In this document: in pieces, positions 23,952-37,779 of the stretch
Layout: each line of letters opens with the position of its first letter
How positions within the stretch are numbered: the first letter of the stretch is position 1
NCBI GenBank assembly: GCA_028752905.1
Contig: JAQNBH010000013.1
Span: 21,325,477 to 21,389,476 of the forward strand
Source: Cladorhizidae sp. MBARI D1340-BT2
Lineage: Eukaryota > Porifera > Demospongiae > Poecilosclerida > Cladorhizidae
DNA: 64,000 nt
Reading direction: 5' to 3'
The notes under the pieces: generated by a model
Seen by the model: the letters and a program-made list of their open reading frames with translations, nothing else
Databases searched by the model: none
What the model was told of the DNA's origin: nothing
Translations under genes and position numbers: made by a program

Positions 23952-25613
23952 GATTCTATCAAGTCCATTACTGTGAAGTATGCAGAATATACGGATGTTT
24001 GGTATCAAGAGAGAGAACAGAGAGAGGCCTACCTTTAGAGCTATATATCAAGTCTATTAATTGAAGTGTAGAGAATCTATGAAGCTAACATGTTTAGCAC
24101 AAGATAGAGAACACTGAGAGATACCTATCTTGCAAGTCCATTACAGTGAAGTGTGCAGAATATATGGATGTTTGGTATCAAGAGAGAGCACTTAGAGAGT
24201 CCTATCTTAATAGCTATACATCAACTCTATTCAGTGAAGTGTGGATAATCTACGAAGCTAACATGTTTACCATCAAGTAAGAGTACAATTCATAACTGCC
24301 CTAATTAACAAGACCATGTCCCAGATTTTGTCAACTGATAGAGAAGGCCCTTATCTGCAACATGTCAACAGATTATCAATAAATGTAGTGGTTTTTCACT
24401 GGCAGGCCACCGCTTTGGCAACTGGAAAACGCCAGGAAATATCGCAAACCTTACCACTTCAAATCACCATAACTTACTAATACTTAGAGTACTCAAACTT
24501 TTGGCACGTACAAAAGACAGATAATTAGAAGGGCTATCCGATGATATAAAAATTATCTTTTTTGGATAAAGTTTAGAAAAGTTATGAGCTTTACGGCAAA
24601 AAAACAAGATTTTTGGGGGGAAAATGAGAAACATATAGACCAAATTAGGGCAAATATCAAGATAGAGAACACATAATGAAACCTATCATTCGAATCATAT
24701 CAAGTCCATTACAGTGAAGTGTGCAGAATATATGGATGTTTGTATCAAGAGAGAGCACTTAGAGAGTCCTATGTTAATAGCTTTACATCAAGTCTATTCA
24801 GTGAAGTGTGGATAATCTACGAAGCTAACATGTTTAGCATCAAGTAAGAGTACAATTCATAACTGCCCTAATTAACAAGACCATGTCCCAGATTTTGTCA
24901 ACTGATAGAGAAGGCCCTTATCTGCAACATGTCAACAGATTATCAATAAATGTAGTGGTTTTTCACTGGCAGGCCACCGCTTTGGCAACTGGAAAACGCC
25001 AGGAAATATCGCAAACCTTACCACTTCAAATCACCATAACTTGCTAATACTTAGAGTACTCAAACTTTTGGCACGTACAAAAGACAGATAATTAGAAGGG
25101 CTATCCGTTGATATAAAAATTATCTTTTTTGGGTAAAGTGTAGAACAGTTATGAGCTTTACGGCAAAAAAACAAGATTTTTGGGGGGAAAATGAGAAACA
25201 TATAGACCAAATTAGGGCAAATATCAAGATAGAGAACACATAATGAAACCTATCATTCGAATCATATCAAGTCCATTACAGTGAAGTTTGCAGAATATTA
25301 TGGATGTTTGATATCAACAGAGAGCACAGGGAGAGACCAATCTTAATAGCTATATATCAAGTTTATTCAGTGAAGTGTGGAGAATCTATGAAGCTAACCT
25401 GTCTAGCATCAAGATAGAGAACACATAGAGAAACCTATCATTCGAGTCATATCAAGTCCATTACAGTGAAGTATGCATAATAAATGTTTTTTTTGTATCA
25501 ACAGAGAGCACAGAGAGAGACCTGTCTTAATAGCTATATATCAATGAAGTTTGGAGAATCCATGAAGCTAACATATTTAACATCAAGAGAGAGCAGAGAG
25601 AAACCTATCTTGT
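23952..25613. repeat. Unit 16, 1662 bp
   Basis: Common left form with ATTTAACATC and a private TCCGTTGAT in block B (near 25104). Confidence 0.95.
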
Positions 25614-27275
25614 GATTCTATCAAGTCCATTACTGTGAAGTATGCAGAATATACGGATGTTTGGTATCAAGAGAGAGAACAGAGAGAGGCCTACCTTTAG
25701 AGCTATATATCAAGTCTATTAATTGAAGTGTAGAGAATCTATGAAGCTAACATGTTTAGCACAAGATAGAGAACACTGAGAGATACCTATCTTGCAAGTC
25801 CATTACAGTGAAGTGTGCAGAATATATGGATGTTTGGTATCAAGAGAGAGCACTTAGAGAGTCCTATCTTAATAGCTATACATCAACTCTATTCAGTGAA
25901 GTGTGGATAATCTACGAAGCTAACATGTTTACCATCAAGTAAGAGTACAATTCATAACTGCCCTAATTAACAAGACCATGTCCCAGATTTTGTCAACTGA
26001 TAGAGAAGGCCCTTATCTGCAACATGTCAACAGATTATCAATAAATGTAGTGGTTTTTCACTGGCAGGCCACCGCTTTGGCAACTGGAAAACGCCAGGAA
26101 ATATCGCAAACCTTACCACTTCAAATCACCATAACTTACTAATACTTAGAGTACTCAAACTTTTGGCACGTACAAAAGACAGATAATTAGAAGGGCTATC
26201 CGATGATATAAAAATTATCTTTTTTGGATAAAGTTTAGAAAAGTTATGAGCTTTACGGCAAAAAAACAAGATTTTTGGGGGGAAAATGAGAAACATATAG
26301 ACCAAATTAGGGCAAATATCAAGATAGAGAACACATAATGAAACCTATCATTCGAATCATATCAAGTCCATTACAGTGAAGTGTGCAGAATATATGGATG
26401 TTTGTATCAAGAGAGAGCACTTAGAGAGTCCTATGTTAATAGCTTTACATCAAGTCTATTCAGTGAAGTGTGGATAATCTACGAAGCTAACATGTTTAGC
26501 ATCAAGTAAGAGTACAATTCATAACTGCCCTAATTAACAAGACCATGTCCCAGATTTTGTCAACTGATAGAGAAGGCCCTTATCTGCAACATGTCAACAG
26601 ATTATCAATAAATGTAGTGGTTTTTCACTGGCAGGCCACCGCTTTGGCAACTGGAAAACGCCAGGAAATATCGCAAACCTTACCACTTCAAATCACCATA
26701 ACTTGCTAATACTTAGAGTACTCAAACTTTTGGCACGTACAAAAGACAGATAATTAGAAGGGCTATCCGGTGATATAAAAATTATCTTTTTTGGGTAAAG
26801 TGTAGAACAGTTATGAGCTTTACGGCAAAAAAACAAGATTTTTGGGGGGAAAATGAGAAACATATAGACCAAATTAGGGCAAATATCAAGATAGAGAACA
26901 CATAATGAAACCTATCATTCGAATCATATCAAGTCCATTACAGTGAAGTTTGCAGAATATTATGGATGTTTGATATCAACAGAGAGCACAGGGAGAGACC
27001 AATCTTAATAGCTATATATCAAGTTTATTCAGTGAAGTGTGGAGAATCTATGAAGCTAACCTGTCTAGCATCAAGATAGAGAACACATAGAGAAACCTAT
27101 CATTCGAGTCATATCAAGTCCATTACAGTGAAGTATGCATAATAAATGTTTTTTTTGTATCAACAGAGAGCACAGAGAGAGACCTGTCTTAATAGCTATA
27201 TATCAATGAAGTTTGGAGAATCCATGAAGCTAACATATTTAGCATCAAGAGAGAGCAGAGAGAAACCTATCTTGT
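25614..27275. repeat. Unit 17, 1662 bp
   Basis: Common left form, back to ATTTAGCATC. Confidence 0.95.
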
Positions 27276-28937
27276 GATTCTATCAAGTCCATTACTGTGA
27301 AGTATGCAGAATATACGGATGTTTGGTATCAAGAGAGAGAACAGAGAGAGGCCTACCTTTAGAGCTATATATCAAGTCTATTAATTGAAGTGTAGAGAAT
27401 CTATGAAGCTAACATGTTTAGCACAAGATAGAGAACACTGAGAGATACCTATCTTGCAAGTCCATTACAGTGAAGTGTGCAGAATATATGGATGTTTGGT
27501 ATCAAGAGAGAGCACTTAGAGAGTCCTATCTTAATAGCTATACATCAACTCTATTCAGTGAAGTGTGGATAATCTACGAAGCTAACATGTTTACCATCAA
27601 GTAAGAGTACAATTCATAACTGCCCTAATTAACAAGACCATGTCCCAGATTTTGTCAACTGATAGAGAAGGCCCTTATCTGCAACATGTCAACAGATTAT
27701 CAATAAATGTAGTGGTTTTTCACTGGCAGGCCACCGCTTTGGCAACTGGAAAACGCCAGGAAATATCGCAAACCTTACCACTTCAAATCACCATAACTTA
27801 CTAATACTTAGAGTACTCAAACTTTTGGCACGTACAAAAGACAGATAATTAGAAGGGCTATCCGATGATATAAAAATTATCTTTTTTGGATAAAGTTTAG
27901 AAAAGTTATGAGCTTTACGGCAAAAAAACAAGATTTTTGGGGGGAAAATGAGAAACATATAGACCAAATTAGGGCAAATATCAAGATAGAGAACACATAA
28001 TGAAACCTATCATTCGAATCATATCAAGTCCATTACAGTGAAGTGTGCAGAATATATGGATGTTTGTATCAAGAGAGAGCACTTAGAGAGTCCTATGTTA
28101 ATAGCTTTACATCAAGTCTATTCAGTGAAGTGTGGATAATCTACGAAGCTAACATGTTTAGCATCAAGTAAGAGTACAATTCATAACTGCCCTAATTAAC
28201 AAGACCATGTCCCAGATTTTGTCAACTGATAGAGAAGGCCCTTATCTGCAACATGTCAACAGATTATCAATAAATGTAGTGGTTTTTCACTGGCAGGCCA
28301 CCGCTTTGGCAACTGGAAAACGCCAGGAAATATCGCAAACCTTACCACTTCAAATCACCATAACTTGCTAATACTTAGAGTACTCAAACTTTTGGCACAT
28401 ACAAAAGACAGATAATTAGAAGGGCTATCCGGTGATATAAAAATTATCTTTTTTGGGTAAAGTGTAGAACAGTTATGAGCTTTACGGCAAAAAAACAAGA
28501 TTTTTGGGGGGAAAATGAGAAACATATAGACCAAATTAGGGCAAATATCAAGATAGAGAACACATAATGAAACCTATCATTCGAATCATATCAAGTCCAT
28601 TACAGTGAAGTTTGCAGAATATTATGGATGTTTGATATCAACAGAGAGCACAGGGAGAGACCAATCTTAATAGCTATATATCAAGTTTATTCAGTGAAGT
28701 GTGGAGAATCTATGAAGCTAACCTGTCTAGCATCAAGATAGAGAACACATAGAGAAACCTATCATTCGAGTCATATCAAGTCCATTACAGTGAAGTATGC
28801 ATAATAAATGTTTTTTTTGTATCAACAGAGAGCACAGAGAGAGACCTGTCTTAATAGCTATATATCAATGAAGTTTGGAGAATCCATGAAGCTAACATAT
28901 TTAGCATCAAGAGAGAGCAGAGAGAAACCTATCTTGT
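27276..28937. repeat. Unit 18, 1662 bp, last unit of the left compartment
   Basis: Common left form with a private TTGGCACATAC in block B (near 28395). Its block C still has T8. Confidence 0.95.
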
Positions 28938-30599
28938 GATTCTATCAAGTCCATTACTGTGAAGTATGCAGAATATACGGATGTTTGGTATCAAGAGAGA
29001 GAACAGAGAGAGGCCTACCTTTAGAGCTATATATCAAGTCTATTAATTGAAGTGTAGAGAATCTATGAAGCTAACATGTTTAGCACAAGATAGAGAACAC
29101 TGAGAGATACCTATCTTGCAAGTCCATTACAGTGAAGTGTGCAGAATATATGGATGTTTGGTATCAAGAGAGAGCACTTAGAGAGTCCTATCTTAATAGC
29201 TATACATCAACTCTATTCAGTGAAGTGTGGATAATCTACGAAGCTAACATGTTTACCATCAAGTAAGAGTACAATTCATAACTGCCCTAATTAACAAGAC
29301 CATGTCCCAGATTTTGTCAACTGATAGAGAAGGCCCTTATCTGCAACATGTCAACAGATTATCAATAAATGTAGTGGTTTTTCACTGGCAGGCCACCGCT
29401 TTGGCAACTGGAAAACGCCAGGAAATATCGCAAACCTTACCACTTCAAATCACCATAACTTGCTAATACTTAGAGTACTAAAAAATTTGGCACGTACAAA
29501 AGACAGATAATTAGAAGGGCTATTAGGTGATATAAAAATTATCTTTTTTGGATAAAGTTTAGAAAAGTTATGAGCTTTACGGCAAAAAAAAAAGATTTTT
29601 GGGGGGGAAATGAGAAACATATAGACCAAATTAGGGCAAATATCAAGATAGAGAACACATAATGAAACCTATCATTCGAATCATATCAAGTCCATTACAG
29701 TGAAGTGTGCAGAATATATGGATGTTTGTATCAAGAGAGAGCACTTAGAGAGTCCTATGTTAATAGCTTTACATCAAGTCTATTCAGTGAAGTGTGGATA
29801 ATCTACGAAGCTAACATGTTTAGCATCAAGTAAGAGTACAATTCATAACTGCCCTAATTAACAAGACCATGTCCCAGATTTTGTCAACTGATAGAGAAGG
29901 CCCTTATCTGCAACATGTCAACAGATTATCAATAAATGTAGTGGTTTTTCACTGGCAGGCAACCGCTTTGGCAACTGGAAAACGCCAGGAAATATCGCAA
30001 ACCTTACCACTTCAAATCACCATAACTTGCTAATACTTAGAGTACTCAAACTTTTGGCACGTACAAAAGACAGATAATTAGAAGGGCTATCCGGTGATAT
30101 AAAAATTATCTTTTTTGGGTAAAGTGTAGAACAGTTATGAGCTTTACGGCAAAAAAACAAGATTTTTGGGGGGAAAATGAGAAACATATAGTCCAAATTA
30201 GGGCAAATATCAAGATAGAGAACACATAATGAAACCTATCATTCGAATCATATCAAGTCCATTACAGTGAAGTTTGCAGAATATTATGGATGTTTGATAT
30301 CAACAGAGAGCACAGGGAGAGACCAATCTTAATAGCTATATATCAAGTTTATTCAGTGAAGTGTGGAGAATCTATGAAGCTAACCTGTCTAGCATCAAGA
30401 TAGAGAACACATAGAGAAACCTATCATTCGAGTCATATCAAGTCCATTACAGTGAAGTATGCATAATAAATGGGTTTTTGGTATCAACAGAGAGCACAGA
30501 GAGAGACCTGTCTTAATAGCTATATATCAATGAAGTTTGGAGAATCCATGAAGCTAACATATTTAGCATCAAGAGAGAGCAGAGAGAAACCTATCTTGT
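28938..30599. repeat. Unit 19, 1662 bp, boundary unit between compartments
   Basis: The front of block A is left-type (GTGTGC, CATCAACTC, ACCATGTCC). Its tail switches to GTACTAAAAAATTTGG, CTATTAGGTGAT and a long A run with G7 A3. Block B has GGCAACCGC and ATAGTCCAAAT, and block C is the first with AAATGGGTTTTTGG. The change of variant set therefore occurs inside block A, between about 29302 and 29478. Confidence 0.92.
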
Positions 30600-32262
30600 G
30601 ATTCTATCAAGTCCATTACTGTGAAGTATGCAGAATATACGGATGTTTGGTATCAAGAGAGAGAACAGAGAGAGGCCTACCTTTAGAGCTATATATCAAG
30701 TCTATTAATTGAAGTGTAGAGAATCTATGAAGCTAACATGTTTAGCACAAGATAGAGAACACTGAGAGATACCTATCTTGCAAGTCCATTACAGTGAAGG
30801 GTGCAGAATATATGGATGTTTGGTATCAAGAGAGAGCACTTAGAGAGTCCTATCTTAATAGCTATACATCAAGTCTATTCAGTGAAGTGTGGATAATCTA
30901 CGAAGCTAACATGTTTACCATCAAGTAAGAGTACAATTCATAACTGCCCTAATTAACAAGACCAAAGTCCCAGATTTTGTCAACTGATAGAGAAGGCCCT
31001 TATCTGCAACATATCAACAGATTATCAATAAATGTAGTGGTTTTTCACTGGCAGGCCACCGCTTTGGCAACTGGAAAACGCCAGGAAATATCGCAAACCT
31101 TACCACTTCAAATCACCATAACTTGCTAATACTTAGAGTACTAAAAAATTTGGCACGTACAAAAGACAGATAATTAGAAGGGCTATCAGGTGATATAAAA
31201 ATTATCTTTTTTGGATAAAGTTTAGAAAAGTTATGAGCTTTACGGCAAAAAAAAAAGATTTTTGGGGGGAAAATGAGAAACATATAGACCAAATTAGGGC
31301 AAATATCAAGATAGAGAACACATAATGAAACCTATCATTCGAATCATATCAAGTCCATTACAGTGAAGTGTGCAGAATATATGGATGTTTGTATCAAGAG
31401 AGAGCACTTAGAGAGTCCTATGTTAATAGCTTTACATCAAGTCTATTCAGTGAAGTGTGGATAATCTACGAAGCTAACATGTTTAGCATCAAGTAAGAGT
31501 ACAATTCATAACTGCCCTAATTAACAAGACCATGTCCCAGATTTTGTCAACTGATAGAGAAGGCCCTTATCTGCAACATGTCAACAGATTATCAATAAAT
31601 GTAGTGGTTTTTCACTGGCAGGCAACCGCTTTGGCAACTGGAAAACGCCAGGAAATATCGCAAACCTTACCACTTCAAATCACCATAACTTGCTAATACT
31701 TAGAGTACTCAAACTTTTGGCACGTACAAAAGACAGATAATTAGAAGGGCTATCCGGTGATATAAAAATTATCTTTTTTGGGTAAAGTGTAGAACAGTTA
31801 TGAGCTTTACGGCAAAAAAACAAGATTTTTGGGGGGAAAATGAGAAACATATAGTCCAAATTAGGGCAAATATCAAGATAGAGAACACATAATGAAACCT
31901 ATCATTCGAATCATATCAAGTCCATTACAGTGAAGTTTGCAGAATATTATGGATGTTTGATATCAACAGAGAGCACAGGGAGAGACCAATCTTAATAGCT
32001 ATATATCAAGTTTATTCAGTGAAGTGTGGAGAATCTATGAAGCTAACCTGTCTAGCATCAAGATAGAGAACACATAGAGAAACCTATCATTCGAGTCATA
32101 TCAAGTCCATTACAGTGAAGTATGCATAATAAATGGGTTTTTGGTATCAACAGAGAGCACAGAGAGAGACCTGTCTTAATAGCTATATATCAATGAAGTT
32201 TGGAGAATCCATGAAGCTAACATATTTAGCATCAAGAGAGAGCAGAGAGAAACCTATCTTGT
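30600..32262. repeat. Unit 20, 1663 bp, Y-type long unit
   Basis: Block A reads GAAGGGTGC, CATCAAGTC, ACCAAAGTCC (the extra base), CATATCAAC, GTACTAAAAAATTTGG and CTATCAGGTGAT. B has GGCAACCGC and C has G3. This is the prototype of units 23, 26, 28, 32, 35 and 38. Confidence 0.95.
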
Positions 32263-33358
32263 GATTCTATCAAGTCCATTACTGTGAAGTATGCAGAATA
32301 TACGGATGTTTGGTATCAAGAGAGAGAACAGAGAGAGGCCTACCTTTAGAGCTATATATCAAGTCTATTAATTGAAGTGTAGAGAATCTATGAAGCTAAC
32401 ATGTTTAGCACAAGATAGAGAACACTGAGAGATACCTATCTTGCAAGTCCATTACAGTGAAGGGTGCAGAATATATGGATGTTTGGTATCAAGAGAGAGC
32501 ACTTAGAGAGTCCTATCTTAATAGCTATACATCAAGTCTATTCAGTGAAGTGTGGATAATCTACGAAGCTAACATGTTTACCATCAAGTAAGAGTACAAT
32601 TCATAACTGCCCTAATTAACAAGACCAAAGTCCCAGATTTTGTCAACTGATAGAGAAGGCCCTTATCTGCAACATATCAACAGATTATCAATAAATGTAG
32701 TGGTTTTTCACTGGCAGGCCACCGCTTTGGCAACTGGAAAACGCCAGGAAATATCGCAAACCTTACCACTTCAAATCGTCATAACTTGCTAATACTTAGA
32801 GTACTCAAAAATGTGGCACGTACAAAAGACAGATAATTAGAAGGGCTATCCGGTGATATAAAAATTATCTTTTTTGGGTAAAGTGTAGAACAGTTATGAG
32901 CTTTACGGCAAAAAAACAAGATTTTTGGGGGGAAAATGAGAAACATATAGACCAAATTAGGGCAAATATCAAGATAGAGAACACATAATGAAACCTATCA
33001 TTCGAATCATATCAAGTCCATTACAGTGAAGTTTGCAGAATATTATGGATGTTTGATATCAACAGAGAGCACAGGGAGAGACCAATCTTAATAGCTATAT
33101 ATCAAGTTTATTCAGTGAAGTGTGGAGAATCTATGAAGCTAACCTGTCTAGCATCAAGATAGAGAACACATAGAGAAACCTATCATTCGAGTCATATCAA
33201 GTCCATTACAGTGAAGTATGCATAATAAATGTTTTTTTTGTATCAACAGAGAGCACAGAGAGAGACCTGTCTTAATAGCTATATATCAATGAAGTTTGGA
33301 GAATCCATGAAGCTAACATATTTAGCATCAAGAGAGAGCAGAGAGAAACCTATCTTGT
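32263..33358. repeat. Unit 21, 1096 bp short unit (right type)
   Basis: The single block reads GAAGGGTGC, CATCAAGTC, ACCAAAGTCC, CATATCAAC, TCGTCATAAC and CAAAAATGTGG, then a B-like tail. Block C has T8. It differs from the left short units (8, 12), which have GTGTGC, CAACTC and TCATCATAAC. Confidence 0.93.
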
Positions 33359-35020
33359 GATTCTATCAAGTCCATTACTGTGAAGTATGCAGAATATACG
33401 GATGTTTGGTATCAAGAGAGAGAACAGAGAGAGGCCTACCTTTAGAGCTATATATCAAGTCTATTAATTGAAGTGTAGAGAATCTATGAAGCTAACATGT
33501 TTAGCACAAGATAGAGAACACTGAGAGATACCTATCTTGCAAGTCCATTACAGTGAAGTGTGCAGAATATATGGATGTTTGGTATCAAGAGAGAGCACTT
33601 AGAGAGTCCTATCTTAATAGCTATACATCAACTCTATTCAGTGAAGTGTGGATAATCTACGAAGCTAACATGTTTACCATCAAGTAAGAGTACAATTCAT
33701 AACTGCCCTAATTAACAAGACCATGTCCCAGATTTTGTCAACTGATAGAGAAGGCCCTTATCTGCAACATGTCAACAGATTATCAATAAATGTAGTGGTT
33801 TTTCACTGGCAGGCCACCGCTTTGGCAACTGGAAAACGCCAGGAAATATCGCAAACCTTACCACTTCAAATCACCATAACTTACTAATACTTAGAGTACT
33901 CAAACTTTTGGCACGTACAAAAGACAGATAATTAGAAGGGCTATCCGATGATATAAAAATTATCTTTTTTGGATAAATTTTAGAAAAGTTATGAGCTTTA
34001 CGGCAAAAAAACAAGATTTTTGGGGGGAAAATGAGAAACATATAGACCAAATTAGGGCAAATATCAAGATAGAGAACACATAATGAAACCTATCATTCGA
34101 ATCATATCAAGTCCATTACAGTGAAGTGTGCAGAATATATGGATGTTTGTATCAAGAGAGAGCACTTAGAGAGTCCTATGTTAATAGCTTTACATCAAGT
34201 CTATTCAGTGAAGTGTGGATAATCTACGAAGCTAACATGTTTAGCATCAAGTAAGAGTACAATTCATAACTGCCCTAATTAACAAGACCATGTCCCAGAT
34301 TTTGTCAACTGATAGAGAAGGCCCTTATCTGCAACATGTCAACAGATTATCAATAAATGTAGTGGTTTTTCACTGGCAGGCCACCGCTTTGGCAACTGGA
34401 AAACGCCAGGAAATATCGCAAACCTTACCACTTCAAATCACCATAACTTGCTAATACTTAGAGTACTCAAACTTTTGGCACGTACAAAAGACAGATAATT
34501 AGAAGGGCTATCCGGTGATATAAAAATTATCTTTTTTGGGTAAAGTGTAGAACAGTTATGAGCTTTACGGCAAAAAAACAAGATTTTTGGGGGGAAAATG
34601 AGAAACATATAGTCCAAATTAGGGCAAATATCAAGATAGAGAACACATAATGAAACCTATCATTCGAATCATATCAAGTCCATTACAGTGAAGTTTGCAG
34701 AATATTATGGATGTTTGATATCAACAGAGAGCACAGGGAGAGACCAATCTTAATAGCTATATATCAAGTTTATTCAGTGAAGTGTGGAGAATCTATGAAG
34801 CTAACCTGTCTAGCATCAAGATAGAGAACACATAGAGAAACCTATCATTCGAGTCATATCAAGTCCATTACAGTGAAGTATGCATAATAAATGGGTTTTT
34901 GGTATCAACAGAGAGCACAGAGAGAGACCTGTCTTAATAGCTATATATCAATGAAGTTTGGAGAATCCATGAAGCTAACATATTTAGCATCAAGAGAGAG
35001 CAGAGAGAAACCTATCTTGT
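33359..35020. repeat. Unit 22, 1662 bp, X-type with GGATAAATTTTAG
   Basis: Block A is left-type (CTTACTAAT, CCGATGAT) except for GGATAAATTTTAG (near 33970). B keeps GGCCACCGC but has ATAGTCCAAAT. C has G3. Confidence 0.95.
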
Positions 35021-36683
35021 GATTCTATCAAGTCCATTACTGTGAAGTATGCAGAATATACGGATGTTTGGTATCAAGAGAGAGAACAGAGAGAGGCCTA
35101 CCTTTAGAGCTATATATCAAGTCTATTAATTGAAGTGTAGAGAATCTATGAAGCTAACATGTTTAGCACAAGATAGAGAACACTGAGAGATACCTATCTT
35201 GCAAGTCCATTACAGTGAAGGGTGCAGAATATATGGATGTTTGGTATCAAGAGAGAGCACTTAGAGAGTCCTATCTTAATAGCTATACATCAAGTCTATT
35301 CAGTGAAGTGTGGATAATCTACGAAGCTAACATGTTTACCATCAAGTAAGAGTACAATTCATAACTGCCCTAATTAACAAGACCAAAGTCCCAGATTTTG
35401 TCAACTGATAGAGAAGGCCCTTATCTGCAACATATCAACAGATTATCAATAAATGTAGTGGTTTTTCACTGGCAGGCCACCGCTTTGGCAACTGGAAAAC
35501 GCCAGGAAATATCGCAAACCTTACCACTTCAAATCACCATAACTTGCTAATACTTAGAGTACTAAAAAATTTGGCACGTACAAAAGACAGATAATTAGAA
35601 GGGCTATCAGGTGATATAAAAATTATCTTTTTTGGATAAAGTTTAGAAAAGTTATGAGCTTTACGGCAAAAAAAAAAGATTTTTGGGGGGAAAATGAGAA
35701 ACATATAGACCAAATTAGGGCAAATATCAAGATAGAGAACACATAATGAAACCTATCATTCGAATCATATCAAGTCCATTACAGTGAAGTGTGCAGAATA
35801 TATGGATGTTTGTATCAAGAGAGAGCACTTAGAGAGTCCTATGTTAATAGCTTTACATCAAGTCTATTCAGTGAAGTGTGGATAATCTACGAAGCTAACA
35901 TGTTTAGCATCAAGTAAGAGTACAATTCATAACTGCCCTAATTAACAAGACCATGTCCCAGATTTTGTCAACTGATAGAGAAGGCCCTTATCTGCAACAT
36001 GTCAACAGATTATCAATAAATGTAGTGGTTTTTCACTGGCAGGCAACCGCTTTGGCAACTGGAAAACGCCAGGAAATATCGCAAACCTTACCACTTCAAA
36101 TCACCATAACTTGCTAATACTTAGAGTACTCAAACTTTTGGCACGTACAAAAGACAGATAATTAGAAGGGCTATCCGGTGATATAAAAATTATCTTTTTT
36201 GGGTAAAGTGTAGAACAGTTATGAGCTTTACGGCAAAAAAACAAGATTTTTGGGGGGAAAATGAGAAACATATAGTCCAAATTAGGGCAAATATCAAGAT
36301 AGAGAACACATAATGAAACCTATCATTCGAATCATATCAAGTCCATTACAGTGAAGTTTGCAGAATATTATGGATGTTTGATATCAACAGAGAGCACAGG
36401 GAGAGACCAATCTTAATAGCTATATATCAAGTTTATTCAGTGAAGTGTGGAGAATCTATGAAGCTAACCTGTCTAGCATCAAGATAGAGAACACATAGAG
36501 AAACCTATCATTCGAGTCATATCAAGTCCATTACAGTGAAGTATGCATAATAAATGGGTTTTTGGTATCAACAGAGAGCACAGAGAGAGACCTGTCTTAA
36601 TAGCTATATATCAATGAAGTTTGGAGAATCCATGAAGCTAACATATTTAGCATCAAGAGAGAGCAGAGAGAAACCTATCTTGT
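35021..36683. repeat. Unit 23, 1663 bp, Y-type
   Basis: Matches unit 20 in all markers noted. Confidence 0.95.
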
Positions 36684-37779
36684 GATTCTATCAAGTCCAT
36701 TACTGTGAAGTATGCAGAATATACGGATGTTTGGTATCAAGAGAGAGAACAGAGAGAGGCCTACCTTTAGAGCTATATATCAAGTCTATTAATTGAAGTG
36801 TAGAGAATCTATGAAGCTAACATGTTTAGCACAAGATAGAGAACACTGAGAGATACCTATCTTGCAAGTCCATTACAGTGAAGGGTGCAGAATATATGGA
36901 TGTTTGGTATCAAGAGAGAGCACTTAGAGAGTCCTATCTTAATAGCTATACATCAAGTCTATTCAGTGAAGTGTGGATAATCTACGAAGCTAACATGTTT
37001 ACCATCAAGTAAGAGTACAATTCATAACTGCCCTAATTAACAAGACCAAAGTCCCAGATTTTGTCAACTGATAGAGAAGGCCCTTATCTGCAACATATCA
37101 ACAGATTATCAATAAATGTAGTGGTTTTTCACTGGCAGGCCACCGCTTTGGCAACTGGAAAACGCCAGGAAATATCGCAAACCTTACCACTTCAAATCGT
37201 CATAACTTGCTAATACTTAGAGTACTCAAAAATGTGGCACGTACAAAAGACAGATAATTAGAAGGGCTATCCGGTGATATAAAAATTATCTTTTTTGGGT
37301 AAAGTGTAGAACAGTTATGAGCTTTACGGCAAAAAAACAAGATTTTTGGGGGGAAAATGAGAAACATATAGACCAAATTAGGGCAAATATCAAGATAGAG
37401 AACACATAATGAAACCTATCATTCGAATCATATCAAGTCCATTACAGTGAAGTTTGCAGAATATTATGGATGTTTGATATCAACAGAGAGCACAGGGAGA
37501 GACCAATCTTAATAGCTATATATCAAGTTTATTCAGTGAAGTGTGGAGAATCTATGAAGCTAACCTGTCTAGCATCAAGATAGAGAACACATAGAGAAAC
37601 CTATCATTCGAGTCATATCAAGTCCATTACAGTGAAGTATGCATAATAAATGTTTTTTTTGTATCAACAGAGAGCACAGAGAGAGACCTGTCTTAATAGC
37701 TATATATCAATGAAGTTTGGAGAATCCATGAAGCTAACATATTTAGCATCAAGAGAGAGCAGAGAGAAACCTATCTTGT
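36684..37779. repeat. Unit 24, 1096 bp short unit (right type)
   Basis: Matches unit 21: TCGTCATAAC, CAAAAATGTGG, C with T8. Confidence 0.93.

Larger units (their letters stand above)
1..28937. repeat. Left compartment of the array (units 1-18)
   Basis: In these units block C carries a run of eight T (AAATG followed by T8) and block B carries GGCCACCGC and ATAGACCAAAT. Lengths are 1662 bp except for unit 1 (transposon), unit 5 (1094) and units 8 and 12 (1096). Copies are close to identical, with scattered private or pairwise variants. The compartment ends where unit 19 introduces the G3 form of block C and the GGCAACCGC form of block B. Confidence 0.85.
28938..33358. repeat. Trimer 1 (units 19-21), 4421 bp
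   Basis: Long 1662 + long 1663 + short 1096. First long-long-short block of the right compartment. Confidence 0.85.
33359..37779. repeat. Trimer 2 (units 22-24), 4421 bp
   Basis: Long 1662 (with GGATAAATTTTAG) + long 1663 + short 1096. Confidence 0.85.
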
